This document shows positions 13,402 through 25,787 of a stretch of 64,000 nucleotides of DNA, one piece after another. Within the stretch, counting starts at the first letter, position 1. Each line of letters starts with the position of its first letter. The DNA lies in assembly GCF_900005765.1 (NCBI RefSeq), contig NC_041687.1:868001-932000 (forward strand). Reading direction: 5' to 3'. The notes beneath the pieces are model-generated. The model saw only the letters and a program-made list of their open reading frames with translations. It was not told where the DNA came from and did no database searches. Origin of the DNA: Plasmodium relictum. Lineage: Eukaryota > Apicomplexa > Aconoidasida > Haemosporida > Plasmodiidae. The translations under genes were made by a program, and so were the position numbers.

Positions 13402-14179
13402 TTTTCTATATATTTTTTTAGTAACACGTATTCGTCCATAAATAAATGTTTTCATTTGTATTTTTTAATAAAAAAAATGAATTTTTTTTTTTAAAGATTG
13501 TTGAAATACTAATATGAAATAACTAAAAATAATTAAAGAATTGAAATAATAAAAACATCTCATATTTTTAAAAAAAAAACATAAATTTTTTATTTAATCT
13601 ACTCTATTTTTTTTAAATTTTTTTTTTAGTGTAGAAGAGAACAAAAATCTATTTTACGTTTATTGCTTGTTCATGTAGACAGTGAAAATCATACTAATAA
13701 TGGAGAAAAAATTTTAATGATTAATTTAATAAAAATAATGGAAAGGAAAGTAGATAAACTCTTTTCTTATTATCCAAATATATGGAAAGGTTGTAACTCT
13801 TCTTTTTTTTTTTATATTTCTTTGCATCATGATGATAAAAATTTAATGAATACTTTTTTTACTATTTTGGCAAATTCAGAAAATACATATAGAAATATAT
13901 ATATTTCCATATTATTATTTAATTCTAATGATTTTTTAATTAAAATAAAAACATTAAAATTTATTTTTCAAAAGTATATTTTAAATAATGAAAATAAAAA
14001 CGAATATAGCGTTGATGGAGAGACAAATTTTGATGAAAAAACACTTTTTACTAATTTTCTAATAGATCAAAATGATTCTAAAAATATTTCAAAACAAATA
14101 ATGAGCTGCTTTTTCTTTTCTATAATATCTGATTTGATTAAAAGTGATTATATTACTTTACTAAACGAAAAGTATTATA

Positions 14180-14213
<34 letters not shown>

Positions 14214-16353
14214 CATTAAAAATGCTTTATATTTTGAAAAACTATTTCTTTTTTTTATTTAATATATATTCAATCTATCTATACATTATAAAAAATATTA
14301 TTCTCTTTAAAATTGTTGTAATTTTTATTAAAAAATTTGTTATTTTTTTAGTTTTCATAATAGTCATTTCTTAGTCTTTTATTAACCTTGCTTATTTTAT
14401 TTTTTTTTTTTATCAGTAAAAAAGATAATGATGAAACTATTTTAAAATGCATAAATGAAAAAATGAGTAAAGTGAAGGGAAAAACTAACAATAAATATAT
14501 CAAAAGATTAATTCATTATTCTGTTAATAAAAATATTTTTCATAGTTATTTCAATATAATTGAAAATAGTATTTTGAATGAAAATATAAGTGAAAAAAGC
14601 ATAGACAAGAGTTGTTTTTCAAATAAAGAAAATAGAAAATTAAGTATCACTAAAAAAGAAAATTTATATTATGATGCAGAAAAGGATAAAATTCTTTGCA
14701 ATAAAATAAAAAATCATTATAACGAAAATTTTTTGAATGGAATTTTTTTATATATAAGAAATCTGATAAAAAATTATGATGAATTTTATACATCAAAAAA
14801 TTGCTTAAATAAGATAAAGAAAAATTATATTTCATGTTGTTTAATCCAATGTGTACATATTTTATTTAATATATGTTGCCTTAATAATAAATTCGTAAAT
14901 AATTCTTATAATTTAATAAAGGATATGAAAAAGAAATTATCAAATTATATGAATTGTTCTGTTATTGTTTCAATAGCTGAATTTATTTTATTTTTTTCTA
15001 GTGATGAAGAATTTGTTAGAGTATCTAATTATTTATTTTCGTATATTTCAAATGAATATAAAAATCATTTAGTAGCTATTACCTTTTTTGATTTTATAAT
15101 AAAAAATGTAAACATACTTAAGGAAAGAAGGTTTTTTTTTCAGAAATATTATGTTATAATATTAAAAACATATTTCTATCATCATAGAATTTTAAAAAAT
15201 GATTTAATTTACATTTTTCCATACTTAGTTTATGATAATAATTATAGAGATCTTCTATGCTTCCTTTTAAATGCTCCTCTTTTGATTAATAATGAAAATA
15301 TTGTAAAAAAAAAAAAAAAAGTTATTATATGTTGTATGTATGTATATTTTGAATTTTTTCATAAATATAAATAATTTTTTTTATTATTAATTTTTCATAT
15401 AATAGGTAAAAATTAGGGATGCTAATGTATTAAAAAGAGATAAAGATTTTCAAAATGAAAAAAGTTATAGAACAATCCTTGATAAAGGTCTTATATTTTA
15501 TATATATATATATATAAATTATAGCTAAAAATATTTTTTTTTTTTTTTTTTGTAAATAAGTTTATTCAAGAATTTTATCTTATATATATTTTTATTTTTT
15601 AGATAGCTCAATTTCTTTGAACAACGACGTAGATTATCATCAAATTATTAAGTATGTCATTTTTATCTATTCCTTTTTTTTAACTAGTTTTTAAACATTT
15701 TTTTTTTTTACTAAATATATTAAAAACTTTATAGAGATACAAAAAATAAAAGAAGAGCAATAGACATAATAGAAAACATGCATAAGTATTTAAAAATTTA
15801 TTTTGAAACTGTTTTATTAAGAAATAATGAAATATATATATTTGAAATAGCCAAAATTGTATTACATAAATTAAGCTATATAGAAGTGCTTGAAATAATA
15901 AATAAAGAAAGCTTAAAAGAAATATTAAAAGGTTTAAATAATATAATCAATAGCAATTCGAGAATATTATTAATTTTTAAAAATGAATTTATAAATTTGT
16001 TAAAAAAAAAGTCAGAAAGCTATTTTTTAATAAAGAGAAAAATGTTGGAAATGATCGGCTACAATATAGAACATATGAAAATTACTTATGATAAAATTAA
16101 AGATTATTATATAACGTTAAATTCTCTTTTTTCATATAATAATTTTAAAGAATTAAAATACTGGGTATCTTTAATTCATGCTTTTACTAATATTGCATTA
16201 TATTGTCATGATTTAGCCAATAATATTTTAAATACATATAAAAAATTTATTTCTCAAAATAATGTTACATTGATACTAAAATATATAGTTATGGAAAATA
16301 TTAACATTATAAAAAATGCTTCATACGCTAAAAATGTAAATTATACAAAATAA
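12496..16353 (+). CDS. Six-exon helical-repeat-like protein, unknown function
   Basis: The exons are 12496-12651, 13630-14171, 14417-15302, 15406-15487, 15603-15651 and 15735-16353. All phases agree (0, 2, 0, 1, 2) and the product is about 777 aa. Intron 1 is unusually long (978 bases); the other introns are 83-245 bases. The protein is mostly alpha-helical, with spaced Leu/Ile/Phe and no signal peptide, and much less Asn than its neighbours. The pattern suggests ARM/HEAT-type helical repeats, but I cannot name a family. The 3' end faces prefoldin 5 (convergent). The exon-5 to exon-6 junction gives a basic Lys-Asp-Thr-Lys-Asn-Lys-Arg-Arg run. The least certain piece is exon 1, which is short and could be joined through a further exon inside intron 1 that I cannot see. 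Confidence 0.65.
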
Positions 16354-16807
16354 AATTTTATGAATTACCGTTGTTAATCATTATTCTATTTTTTTTTTTA
16401 ATATTACATTAAAAAAAAATATATATTTGTAAATAATTAAGAAATATGAATTGTGCAATAATATATATCAGATAACATTTATATAAGTAAATATTCAAAT
16501 ATAAAACTTTCATTAAAAATTTTTTTTTTATTCTTTTTTTTTATATATATTTTAAAACTTTATGTTTAGAAAAAATTCATTAAAATATACAAGAAGTATA
16601 TAGGAATATTTTAAATAAACAAATAAAAAAAAATAATAAGGATAAATTTATTAGATAAAATACATAAGTAAACCAAAGGGAAAAAGTATAATATATATAT
16701 ATATATATTTATATTTATAAAAAATAAAAATAATATTTATAACTACAAGGTGCATAATTATATAAGAAGGGGATCTGAAATAAAAGAAAAATTGTTCTCA
16801 AGTAAAA
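16354..16807. other. Convergent intergenic region
   Basis: This is 3' flank of the six-exon gene (+) and of prefoldin 5 (-). It contains an (AT)n stretch near 16690-16707. A possible last exon of prefoldin 5 (16715-16774) may occupy part of it; see that gene. Confidence 0.5.
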
Positions 16808-17723
16808 TTAACTACTTACTGAAGGATTAAGTGAAGAAGCTTGTGTGTTTGTATTTAAATTGCTCCTTTGTTGTTCTCTTTTAATTTGTATATAATTTTT
16901 ACATAGATCTATTTCATTTTTTTTTTCAATTAATGTTATTTTTAATTTTTTTATCTGCTCATTTAATCTTTTTATTTTATCATTAAAATATTCAATTGTC
17001 TGTTGAGAATTTCTTTGAACGTAATAGTTTGTTCCCATACGTATTAAAAAGTTTTCAGTATCAACAATTTTTCCTTAAAAAAATAAAAAAAAAAAAAGAT
17101 AGTAAAAATAAAATATTATTATTGTAAAATTTTTTTTATTTCTTTAAACATTCTTATGAATTTTTTTTTTTTTTTTTTTTTTACCTGGAACATAAACTAA
17201 AGATGTCAAAGGTATATGCACATCTAACGATTTCTGCTTTTTTTCTTTTTCTTCTTCCTTTTCATTAATTTTAATTTGGTCAATTAAATTATCTATATTT
17301 TCAATTTTTTTTTTTTCTTGAGAATCTTCCTTATCTGTATCTTTACTTTTATTATCTTGTTCTTTAGTACATAGTTTAATGAGCTCTGATCGTTCTAATT
17401 CGTTCATAAATATATTAAAATTTTTTGCTTCATATTTAGAAGGATTTAACTGTTCTACACAATTTTTACATTTGTCATAAGTTACTATAGCACTTTCTAA
17501 AATGGTATAATTTTTTTTTATAATTTTCCATTCCTATAAAAAAAATATTACAGTGAAGTAAAACATATCAAATTAAAATATATATAAGAAAAAATTTAAA
17601 TATAACCTCTTCTAATTTTAAGGTTAAAGATATTAATTCTTCAAGGCCTAATGTATTTAATTGAATTACAACATTTGGTTTTTCTCTTTCATTTTCTTCA
17701 ATCTTCTCCAAATCGCAAGCCAT
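16808..17723 (-). CDS. Prefoldin subunit 5
   Basis: The exons, in transcript order, are 17607-17723, 17185-17533 and 16808-17073, in phases 0 and 1. Prefoldin is the cytosolic hexameric co-chaperone that passes actin and tubulin to the CCT chaperonin; subunit 5 is an alpha-type subunit with two coiled-coil helices flanking a beta hairpin. The sequence shows an N-terminal helix beginning after Leu-Gly-Leu-Glu-Glu-Leu. The hallmark beta strands are Pro-Leu-Thr-Ser-Leu-Val-Tyr-Val-Pro-Gly-Lys and then Val-Asp-Thr-Glu-Asn-Phe-Leu-Ile-x-Met-Gly-Thr-Asn-Tyr-Tyr-Val, followed by the second helix. A Lys/Asp/Glu-rich insertion of about 60 residues sits between helix 1 and the hairpin. A strong GTAAGT donor two codons before the stop could instead splice to 16715-16774, replacing the last residues with a Tyr-rich 19-aa tail. 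It is divergent from MBF1. Confidence 0.88.
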
Positions 17724-17802
17724 GATTACATATAAAAAATATACCAAAACAAAAGTAGAAAAAAAACAAGATATAAAAAAAATTCATCTAACTGTCTAAA
17801 CA

Positions 17803-17833
<31 letters not shown>

Positions 17834-18572
17834 AGAAAAAAAAAAAATAAGAATAATTATATTCCTATTTTACTATTTTTAAAAATATATATTTTAATAA
17901 AGCATTAAATATATCATATGTACAGTATATATTTTATGTTTTAATAAAATATTAAACTTTCAAGCATATATTTTTATATTATTTATGTTCATAAAATTAA
18001 TAAAAAAAAAAAAAAACTAAATAAGTAAAATCTTTTCTTTATTTTATTTTTCTTGTATTACTAAATAGATAAAAATAAAAAAAAAAATAATAAATTGTGT
18101 TACAATAAAAAATTTTCTTATAGCAATATTTCCTTTTTTTTTATAGTAAGAATCAAAACATAGCAAGAAGTGTAATAAAATATGTATAAATACTTTTATA
18201 TTTTAATGACAATAAAAAATATTTTAAAAAAAATTTAGAAAAAAAAAAAAAAAATTAAGAAAATTAAGAAAAAATTGCAAGTGAATTATTTTTGCTTTAT
18301 TTTCATTTCATTTTCACTTTATTATATTTTTTTATTGTTTTATTTTATTTAAAATTTTTTTCTTAAAACAAATAAAATTACTACTTAGAAATTAAAATTA
18401 AGAATTGCAAAAATATAATCACATATTTATTTCTATAAATAAAATTTTAATAAACAAATTTTTATTTTTATTTCTTATATTTTCAATACTTTTATTTGTT
18501 TAAATTATTTAAACCTTTTTTCTTTTTTTTTTTTTATTCTTTTAATATATATATACTTTTTAAATTAACTCA
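17724..18572. other. Divergent promoter region, prefoldin 5 / MBF1
   Basis: About 850 bases separate the two start codons. The stretch holds an (AT)n tract near 17808-17833 and poly-A/poly-T runs. No frame is supported. It is a likely bidirectional promoter for two housekeeping genes. Confidence 0.5.
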
Positions 18573-18983
18573 ATGGATCATCAAGACCTTAAGCCTGTTA
18601 TATGGCATAAAAATGAGAAAAAAACGAAACCGAAAAATATTGAGGAAGCCCGAAAGTTAGGTATAGATGTAGAAATAGAAAAGAAGTACTTTGGTGGAAA
18701 AAATAAATCAAGTAAAGGAAATTTAATAATAGAAAATAAAGCAAAAATTGAACAAGAAAATGAAAATTTTAAGATTGATCGAGTTACACCAACATTTTCA
18801 AGAGCTTTGCAACAAGCCAGAATGAACAAAAAATTAACACAAGCTCAATTAGCTAGATTAATTAATGAAAGTGAAACAGTAATAAAAGAATATGAGAATG
18901 GAAAAGCAATACCAAATAATGTTATTATTCAAAAATTGAATAGAGTTTTAGGTATTAATTTACCTTCACCAAAAAGAAAATAA
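18573..18983 (+). CDS. MBF1: Multiprotein bridging factor 1 (MBF1), transcription coactivator
   Basis: This is a single exon of 136 aa, matching the usual MBF1 length of about 140-150 aa. MBF1 bridges sequence-specific activators and TBP and, in yeast, also guards against ribosomal frameshifting after collisions. The N-terminal MBF1 domain covers about residues 1-65, with the typical Asp-Leu-Lys-Pro-Val-Ile-Trp start. A Cro/C1-type helix-turn-helix covers about 74-130; the Leu-Thr-Gln-Ala-Gln-Leu-Ala segment and the Tyr-Glu-Asn-Gly-Lys-Ala-Ile-Pro-Asn-Asn motif are diagnostic. The basic tail ends Pro-Ser-Pro-Lys-Arg-Lys. There is no targeting sequence, so it should act in nucleus and cytosol. 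It is unusually free of Asn padding. Its 3' end faces the phosphofructokinase-like gene. Confidence 0.95.
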   Translation: MDHQDLKPVIWHKNEKKTKPKNIEEARKLGIDVEIEKKYFGGKNKSSKGNLIIENKAKIEQENENFKIDRVTPTFSRALQQARMNKKLTQAQLARLINESETVIKEYENGKAIPNNVIIQKLNRVLGINLPSPKRK

Positions 18984-19573
18984 AATTTAGAAAAAAGGAG
19001 AGAATAAAAAAAAGTATAAATTATATAAAAATTCTTTTGAATAGTATCCATTATTTACTTTACACATTTATTTTAAAATAGTTCAAATCATATATATATA
19101 TTTATATTTGTATGCTAATTAAATAATATTGATAAAAATATATAATATTAGAATACTAAAAGTAATGACACTGAGAAAGCTTTTATATGCTTAAGAAATA
19201 ATGTTTATATTATCCTAGTTGTAAAAAAATAAAGATAAATATGTACATTCAGTAAAAAAAAAAAAAAAAAAACTATTTGGATAATTTTGATTTAGTTTTT
19301 ACTATAATTATTAAATAATATTTTCTTTTTTAAATTTTTTTTTAAATGTGATCCTTTTTTTATATGGTTTTTACTTTATTTTTTTTTTTTTTTTTCTTCA
19401 AAATTAACCAAATTTTGTTTTTATTAAAAAATGCAAAAATAAATATGAATAATAATCTATAACAATGTGAAATTATTATTTTTTTTTTTTACCCCTTTTT
19501 TTGTAATTTTAAATGTAAATAAAAATCATAAAAAAGAAGATAGTTTATTATTACTAAATTTCTATTTTTTTTT
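18984..19573. other. Convergent intergenic region
   Basis: This is 3' flank of MBF1 (+) and of PFK11 (-). It has poly-A (about 19254-19271) and poly-T runs and no frame. Confidence 0.5.
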
Positions 19574-22500
19574 TCAAAATATATGGGAGCATCCAATACT
19601 ATCTGGGTTTACACCATATTGAACTGGCCCAACATAAATATAACTGTCACTGTATGCCCACTTAAAAAAAAAAATAATAAATAAATATATATATATATAC
19701 TGTTTAATTTTTATTTTAATTTTTTTTTTTATATCATTACTGTATTTGCATTATGTTTAATAGTAGCCATTTGGCTTGACTTTACTGAAATAGGAACTGG
19801 AGCAACGTAAGGATACTGTTATAAAAAAAGAAAAAATATAAATAATAAAATTAAAAGATATAAAATTTAATAGAAAAAAATAAAAAATTTTAAAAGTTAA
19901 AAATAAAATATATATAAAAACAATGAAAAATAAAATAGATATAGAAATAAAAATCAAGCAAAATTAAAATTAGAAATAAGATAAAGAAAAAACCTAGAGC
20001 TGAAAATAATTATTTTATTTTATTTTTTTTATTTATTTCATACTTTATTAAAATGCCCATTATTATCTTTATTATTTATAAAATAAAAACCAGGATATAG
20101 CGAACTACTCCAATTGTTTTTATTTAAATTCAAATGCCTAATTGATGTAACGTAATTAATTAAATCATTTTCAACAGCAATCCCTGCCAATAAACCATGA
20201 GAAAATGCTAATGAATTATCGAAATGAGTTGGGAAATAACAATTGATTTCTCTATCAATATTTTTATTTATTGTTTGAAAATGTGATATATAATCTATAT
20301 CACTATATACTTTTATGTTTTTTATTGTTATTTGACTTGATAATGTATTCATATGTTTTTTATAAGAATAAAGCTCATTATTTTCTTTTGATTTTTCCAT
20401 TAATTCTTTTATATATTTTTTTATTCCATTAATTAACATTAATTCAAAATTTGAGTCTATATCCTCATTTTCTCTTTTTTCTTTTTTTAATAACTTATCT
20501 TTAACTGAACGAGTACATATTTTTAATATTTCTATACTTTCTTTTTTTAAAATTTTTTCATACCTAAAAATATGTATTATATATATGTATATAATTATAA
20601 TTTTACTAATTTGAGATATTAGATTATATAAATAAATATGTGACATATAAAATTTTATTTATAAGAATTTCTGTTTACAATTATATATATATATATATTT
20701 TTATTACTATATTTATCTTTATATAATTTTTTATAAATTTTTTTTAAATTGCTATTACTTTTCTGGTATTACAACATTATTTATGATTTCGTCTAATTCC
20801 TCGGTAGATTCTATATTATCATCTATATCTTTACATAATTCATAAAAATCATTAATACAGTATATTAAATTAGAACTGAATAGTATTATACCGAAATATT
20901 TCATTCTATTAATTCTCTCTATTATAATTAAAGAAATATTTTCAATAATTGTACTTAATTTAGTTAATTGATTTGCTACACATTCGCCAATATAACATAT
21001 ATTACAATGTGTTTCTAATTGAATGGATAATATTAAGGAGGATGAAATATTGGTATGCACTTTTATAAAATAATAATATTTATTTAAATTTAAGCAATTA
21101 CTTTGTAAATTACTTATAATATCACTTATATTACAGACCATTGAATGATAGCCAATACTACATTCAATTAAATTTTTATCAAAACTATTATATAAAGAAG
21201 TAGGAACAGTTATAATTTTTATATTCACTTTTTTATTTATAAAAATGTCATTTAGTATATTCATAATTGATATTACTTTTTCATCACCTATAAAAACTAA
21301 ATTAGAAATGTTATTCTTTCTACAATTTTCAATTATTTTGTTAACATACTCTTCTTTTATCAAATCATAAATATATAATTTTTCAAAATCACTTTTACGA
21401 TATTCTAAATTAGCTCCTAATAGTGGAAACCCACCTAAATTTGTTGAATTCTTTAAATTATTATCATTAATTATACATATATCATTATTTAATAATCCTC
21501 TTAAACCTCCCATAAATCCAATTAACTTGAAATTATTAATAGATAATCTTTGATGTAAGCCAACTAATATATTATTACTACCTGGTGTGCAGTGAGAAAG
21601 TAATACAACTCCTATGTTTTTAGAATACGTCGATATCCTAGTATTTTGTTTTAAATTTAGAGAATGATCCTGTATCATATAAAATTCTTTAATCTTATTA
21701 ATATGAAGAAAAGAATCATAATTTAATTTGTTTTCGAAACTATTATTAATATAGGTAATTCTTGTGTTATGTCTTACCAAAATAGTGTTAAATTTTATAA
21801 CAGATTTTATTAATATTCTTTCAATTTCCGATAGAACATCATAACATTTGTAATAATTGCAATTGCATCTACTTTTATTTTCATTTTTATTTTTGTCTAA
21901 TTCCAAGTAATCATTTTTTAATCCAGATATAGTAAAATTTATTTGATTAAATGTATTATTTTGTTTCAAATTGAGATTCATATAATCAATAAAAAAACCA
22001 TTCATTTTTTTAGAAGAATATACAGAATCATTATGCTCTATAGGTAGGTTATGATCATATTGAATTCCACTTAGTACTCTATAGTTGTCTTCATATAAAT
22101 AATTAGAACGATATTTTTTGTACTTTAAAAAATAATCGTTATTCAAATCTACTTTTCTCCTTTTTATAGAAAATTCTTTTTCATTTTCTATATTATTTTT
22201 GTTCTTAATGCGCATTAAACTACATATTGGTATTCCAAATATTTTTATACTATCTACATTAGATAACAAATCCTTCAAATTTTTAATAACACAAGCATAA
22301 CCGTTATATTTTTTTTCTATTATTTCAACACAACTAAATCCTAATATATAACTGTAAGCACAATCAAAATTTGTAGGTAAAGAACAAGTAACTTCACTCC
22401 CATATGAGTGAGGAATAAATTCTAAATCGTCTATTTCTTTTTCATCTTCTATTTTTTTTTTAACAAAATAGAGTAATAATTCTTCCACATTTAAACGAGA

Positions 22501-24277
22501 GTACTGATGTAAAAAAGAAAAAAAAAATAAGAGTAAATTTTAAATTTTAATAATTTGGATTAAAATTACTTAAACAGTACATCACTGTATAATAATATAT
22601 ATATATATATATGTATATTTTTAAAATAATATGTGCATACCTATAGTTTAAATGAATATAAACTTTATGAACGAGTAAATTATATGTATTTATATATATT
22701 TTTACTTATATTTATAATATATATATAAATGAAAATGAAGTAACTTTTCAATAGTAACAAAAAAAATAAGAATAATTTACTTGAAAAGGCTCAGAAGAAA
22801 GAGCTTCCATTAGCATATGATTTTGAAAAAATTGAGGAAATGAAAGAAATAATTCGTAATGATCTTTAATTAAATTATTACTTAAAATATTCTTTATTTC
22901 AAGCAAGTTATTTATCTTATTTTTTATATGTTCTTTCTTAATTTGCAAGATAGAATTTACTAATGTTTTGAATTCCATAACCTTGCTTAGTAGTCCTTCT
23001 GGTATTATTATTATTCCATATTTTTTGCCGTGATGTTTATATCTTGTCTTAATAACATCAACAATAAAATGAGTAATATCTTTTAACGTTAACTTTTTTT
23101 TTTTTATTTCTTCACTTACTAAGACTACATTTGCTTTTGTTTGTAGGAAACATTCCAATGCTATATGACTTGAAGAATTCCCTAGAATTTTTACAAAATG
23201 ATATCCTTTTAAATATGTCTGCATATGTGACATCAAATAGCTTATGTATTGACAGTAACTAAATACTGTAGTATCAAAACCTAACGAGCATTCAATATAT
23301 TCATTCTTCAATTCGTTATATACAGATTTCGGTGCGCTTACTATTGCAGTTCTTATAAGTTTTTTTTTTTGTCTAGGAAATTTCCTTTTTATTTCTTCAT
23401 CACTTAAATCACTTACTATTTCATAGGTTACATCTTTTTCTATATCTTCTTCATTTTCAATATTATTAAGCATATCATTCTCATAGTCTTCTTTCTCAGT
23501 ATCATTATCTAATTTTTCTGTTTTCATTTTGCTCATTTTCTTCTTTTTAATCTTTTCATTAGCTAAATTGTAAATATTTTCAAAATATTCTGCTAATAAG
23601 GCAATTTTATTATTGCTTTTAACTCCTCCAACAATGATTAACCCGTTCAAATTTAAATGTCTACAAATTTTAAAGCATTTCTTTTTATCAATTTCACTAG
23701 ACATATTAAATTTGCTACTTTTTATCATATCAAATCCACCAATATTTCTAAACATGCTTATATATTCATTTTTTAATTCCATTAGATCATATTTTTTTAA
23801 TCCTTCAAAACCATTTAAAAAACCGTATAAAATGTTTTTTTTATTTTTCTTTTTTAAGTTGTCTAAAACGGAACAAATAATATTATGACCCCCTGGTGCT
23901 TGAATTCCTGTTAATAGAATCCCTATATTCAAAATATTATCACACTTATAAATATCTATCATTTCTTTTAGAAAAGAATTTCCAGTATAATCACAACTAG
24001 AGATTTCTGTTGATATTTTTGTAGAATAGGTGTCATTTAATTTCTTTCTTGTAGAATTGTTTAAAGAACTATTTTCATAACACAATTTAATTATTGGTTT
24101 TTTAATTGTATGTGTAAAAACATTCTGCAATATTTCTTTTTCTTTTTCTCCTATTATATTATTCTCTTCTTCCTTTATAATAATCTTATTTTTCAATATT
24201 CCAGGTAAATTTATTTTATGTTTTCTTCTCTCTTCTTGTAATTCACTCAAGTGTTTTTTTGCATTTTCTATATCCAT
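19574..24277 (-). CDS. PFK11: Plant-type two-domain phosphofructokinase-like protein PFK11, probably inactive
   Basis: The exons, in transcript order, are 22781-24277, 20759-22503, 20044-20563, 19741-19815 and 19574-19660. Phases are 0, 2, 0, 0 and the product is about 1307 aa. The architecture is that of the PPi-PFK-like fused beta plus alpha subunits: an N-terminal PFK domain (from about residue 115, Leu-Thr-Gly-x-Gln-Ala-Pro-Gly-Gly-His-Asn) and a second PFK domain in exon 2. Family catalytic residues are gone. The GGDDSN loop reads Gly-Gly-Val-Lys-Ser-Asn (V219). The TIDGD motif reads Ser-Val-Tyr-Asn-Glu (318-322). The MGR arginine is Asn367. The second half has Ile-Gly-Asp-Glu-Lys (about 904-908) and Pro-Thr-Ser-Leu-Tyr-Asn (933-938). 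The Ser-His-Ile-x-Leu-Glu helix and the GFDT-like loop survive, so the fold is kept. It is likely a regulatory or structural paralogue of the active PFK9 encoded elsewhere. It lies tandem to and downstream of the prenyl synthase. Confidence 0.9.
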
Positions 24278-25466
24278 TATTAGGAAATATTAATAATAAA
24301 AATCATAAAATGAAAATAATACAAATAAAATAATATATATGTAATAACAGTTGTAAAAATGTTTTACAACAGAATCAACAAAAAATCTAAAAAAAAAATT
24401 TACTAAAAGAAAATGTTAAATATTCAGGATGTGCACATACGATATTATTAAAATTTTAAAGAGTATACTATATATATAAATTGTTATTTGCTAAACCTAA
24501 AAATAATTATTAAAGTTAATAATAAAAATAAAGTAAGTAATAATATATAAAATAAATTAATTATATTAAATTACTTTATCAAATAAGGATTGTACTTAAA
24601 TATATATCCTAATATGAACTATGAATAGAAACAGAAACAGAAAAAAAAAATTGAATATGTAGAATTCATGAATTTATAAAAAGAAGTTAGTTATATATAT
24701 AATTTTGATAAATTAGAGAAAAAGAAAAAAACAGTAAACATATAATTATTATTTTATTATATTATTTGAATATGTAAATAAATAAATCAAATATTATAAT
24801 ATGAAGTATATTACTTCAAAATGAAACAAAAAAAGATATAATAAATGATTGTTCCTTGCATTGTTATTAATGTAATGTATAAAAATGGATTAATGATAAT
24901 AAAGGTATAAAAATAAATGAACTTTATTAACTTTCGTATATTTTAAAATTATGTCCCTAAAAAGGATGAAGATTAAAATCAGAAATTATCATTCTTACAA
25001 AATATACAATATAATATATATATAAAATATATACAATCTATAAATATAAAAAATTTGAAAAGATGGAAAATAGAGAATATAAAAAAAAAAAGTTTATAGT
25101 TATTAATCTTATAATCTATAAACTATTTCCTACTATTTTATCAAATAAATAAGTAGTTGCAAAAAAAAAAAAAATTTAAGAGCATATACATTTCTTTGAT
25201 GAATAATATAAACATTAATAAAACACAATAATGTAGTGATATGCATAATAGCTTAACATTAGGATGGATATATATATAAAATTACATTCAAAAAAATGAA
25301 AGAAAAAAAAATGGTCTACAAATTATGCGTTTGAAAGATAATTTATTTTTACAAATACCACTATTCATAATCTAAGATAAATATAATAGTATTTAATAAG
25401 TTTTTTAATAAAGAATTGATATATGATCTATTTTTAAATGTCTATTTATATGGTTAAGATATATTT

Positions 25467-25498
<32 letters not shown>

Positions 25499-25787
25499 TT
25501 TTATTTTATATCTTGTAGCATACAAAAAATTCAAGTTATATTTCAATAAATAAATAAATACGCTATGAAATATATACATACACATTAGGAATAATTTAAT
25601 CGTATTAATAGAAAATAAAAAAAAAACTTCAGTAAAAAAATTAAGATATTTTTAGTTAATAGAGCAAAAATAAAAATATTTTACTCATATACTTTTTATA
25701 TTTAAAAATTTTAATGTATGTACATTAAAATTCAGTTATTTTTTTATTTATAGAAAATGTTAAAAAAAAAAAAATAAATTGTCAATA
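24278..25787. other. Intergenic between two - strand genes
   Basis: This is about 1.5 kb between the start of PFK11 and the stop of the prenyl synthase. It is promoter plus 3' flank, without credible frames. A GTGCAC hexamer at 24431-24436 lies about 155 bases upstream of the PFK11 ATG. A poly-A run of about 25 bases is near 25469. Confidence 0.5.
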
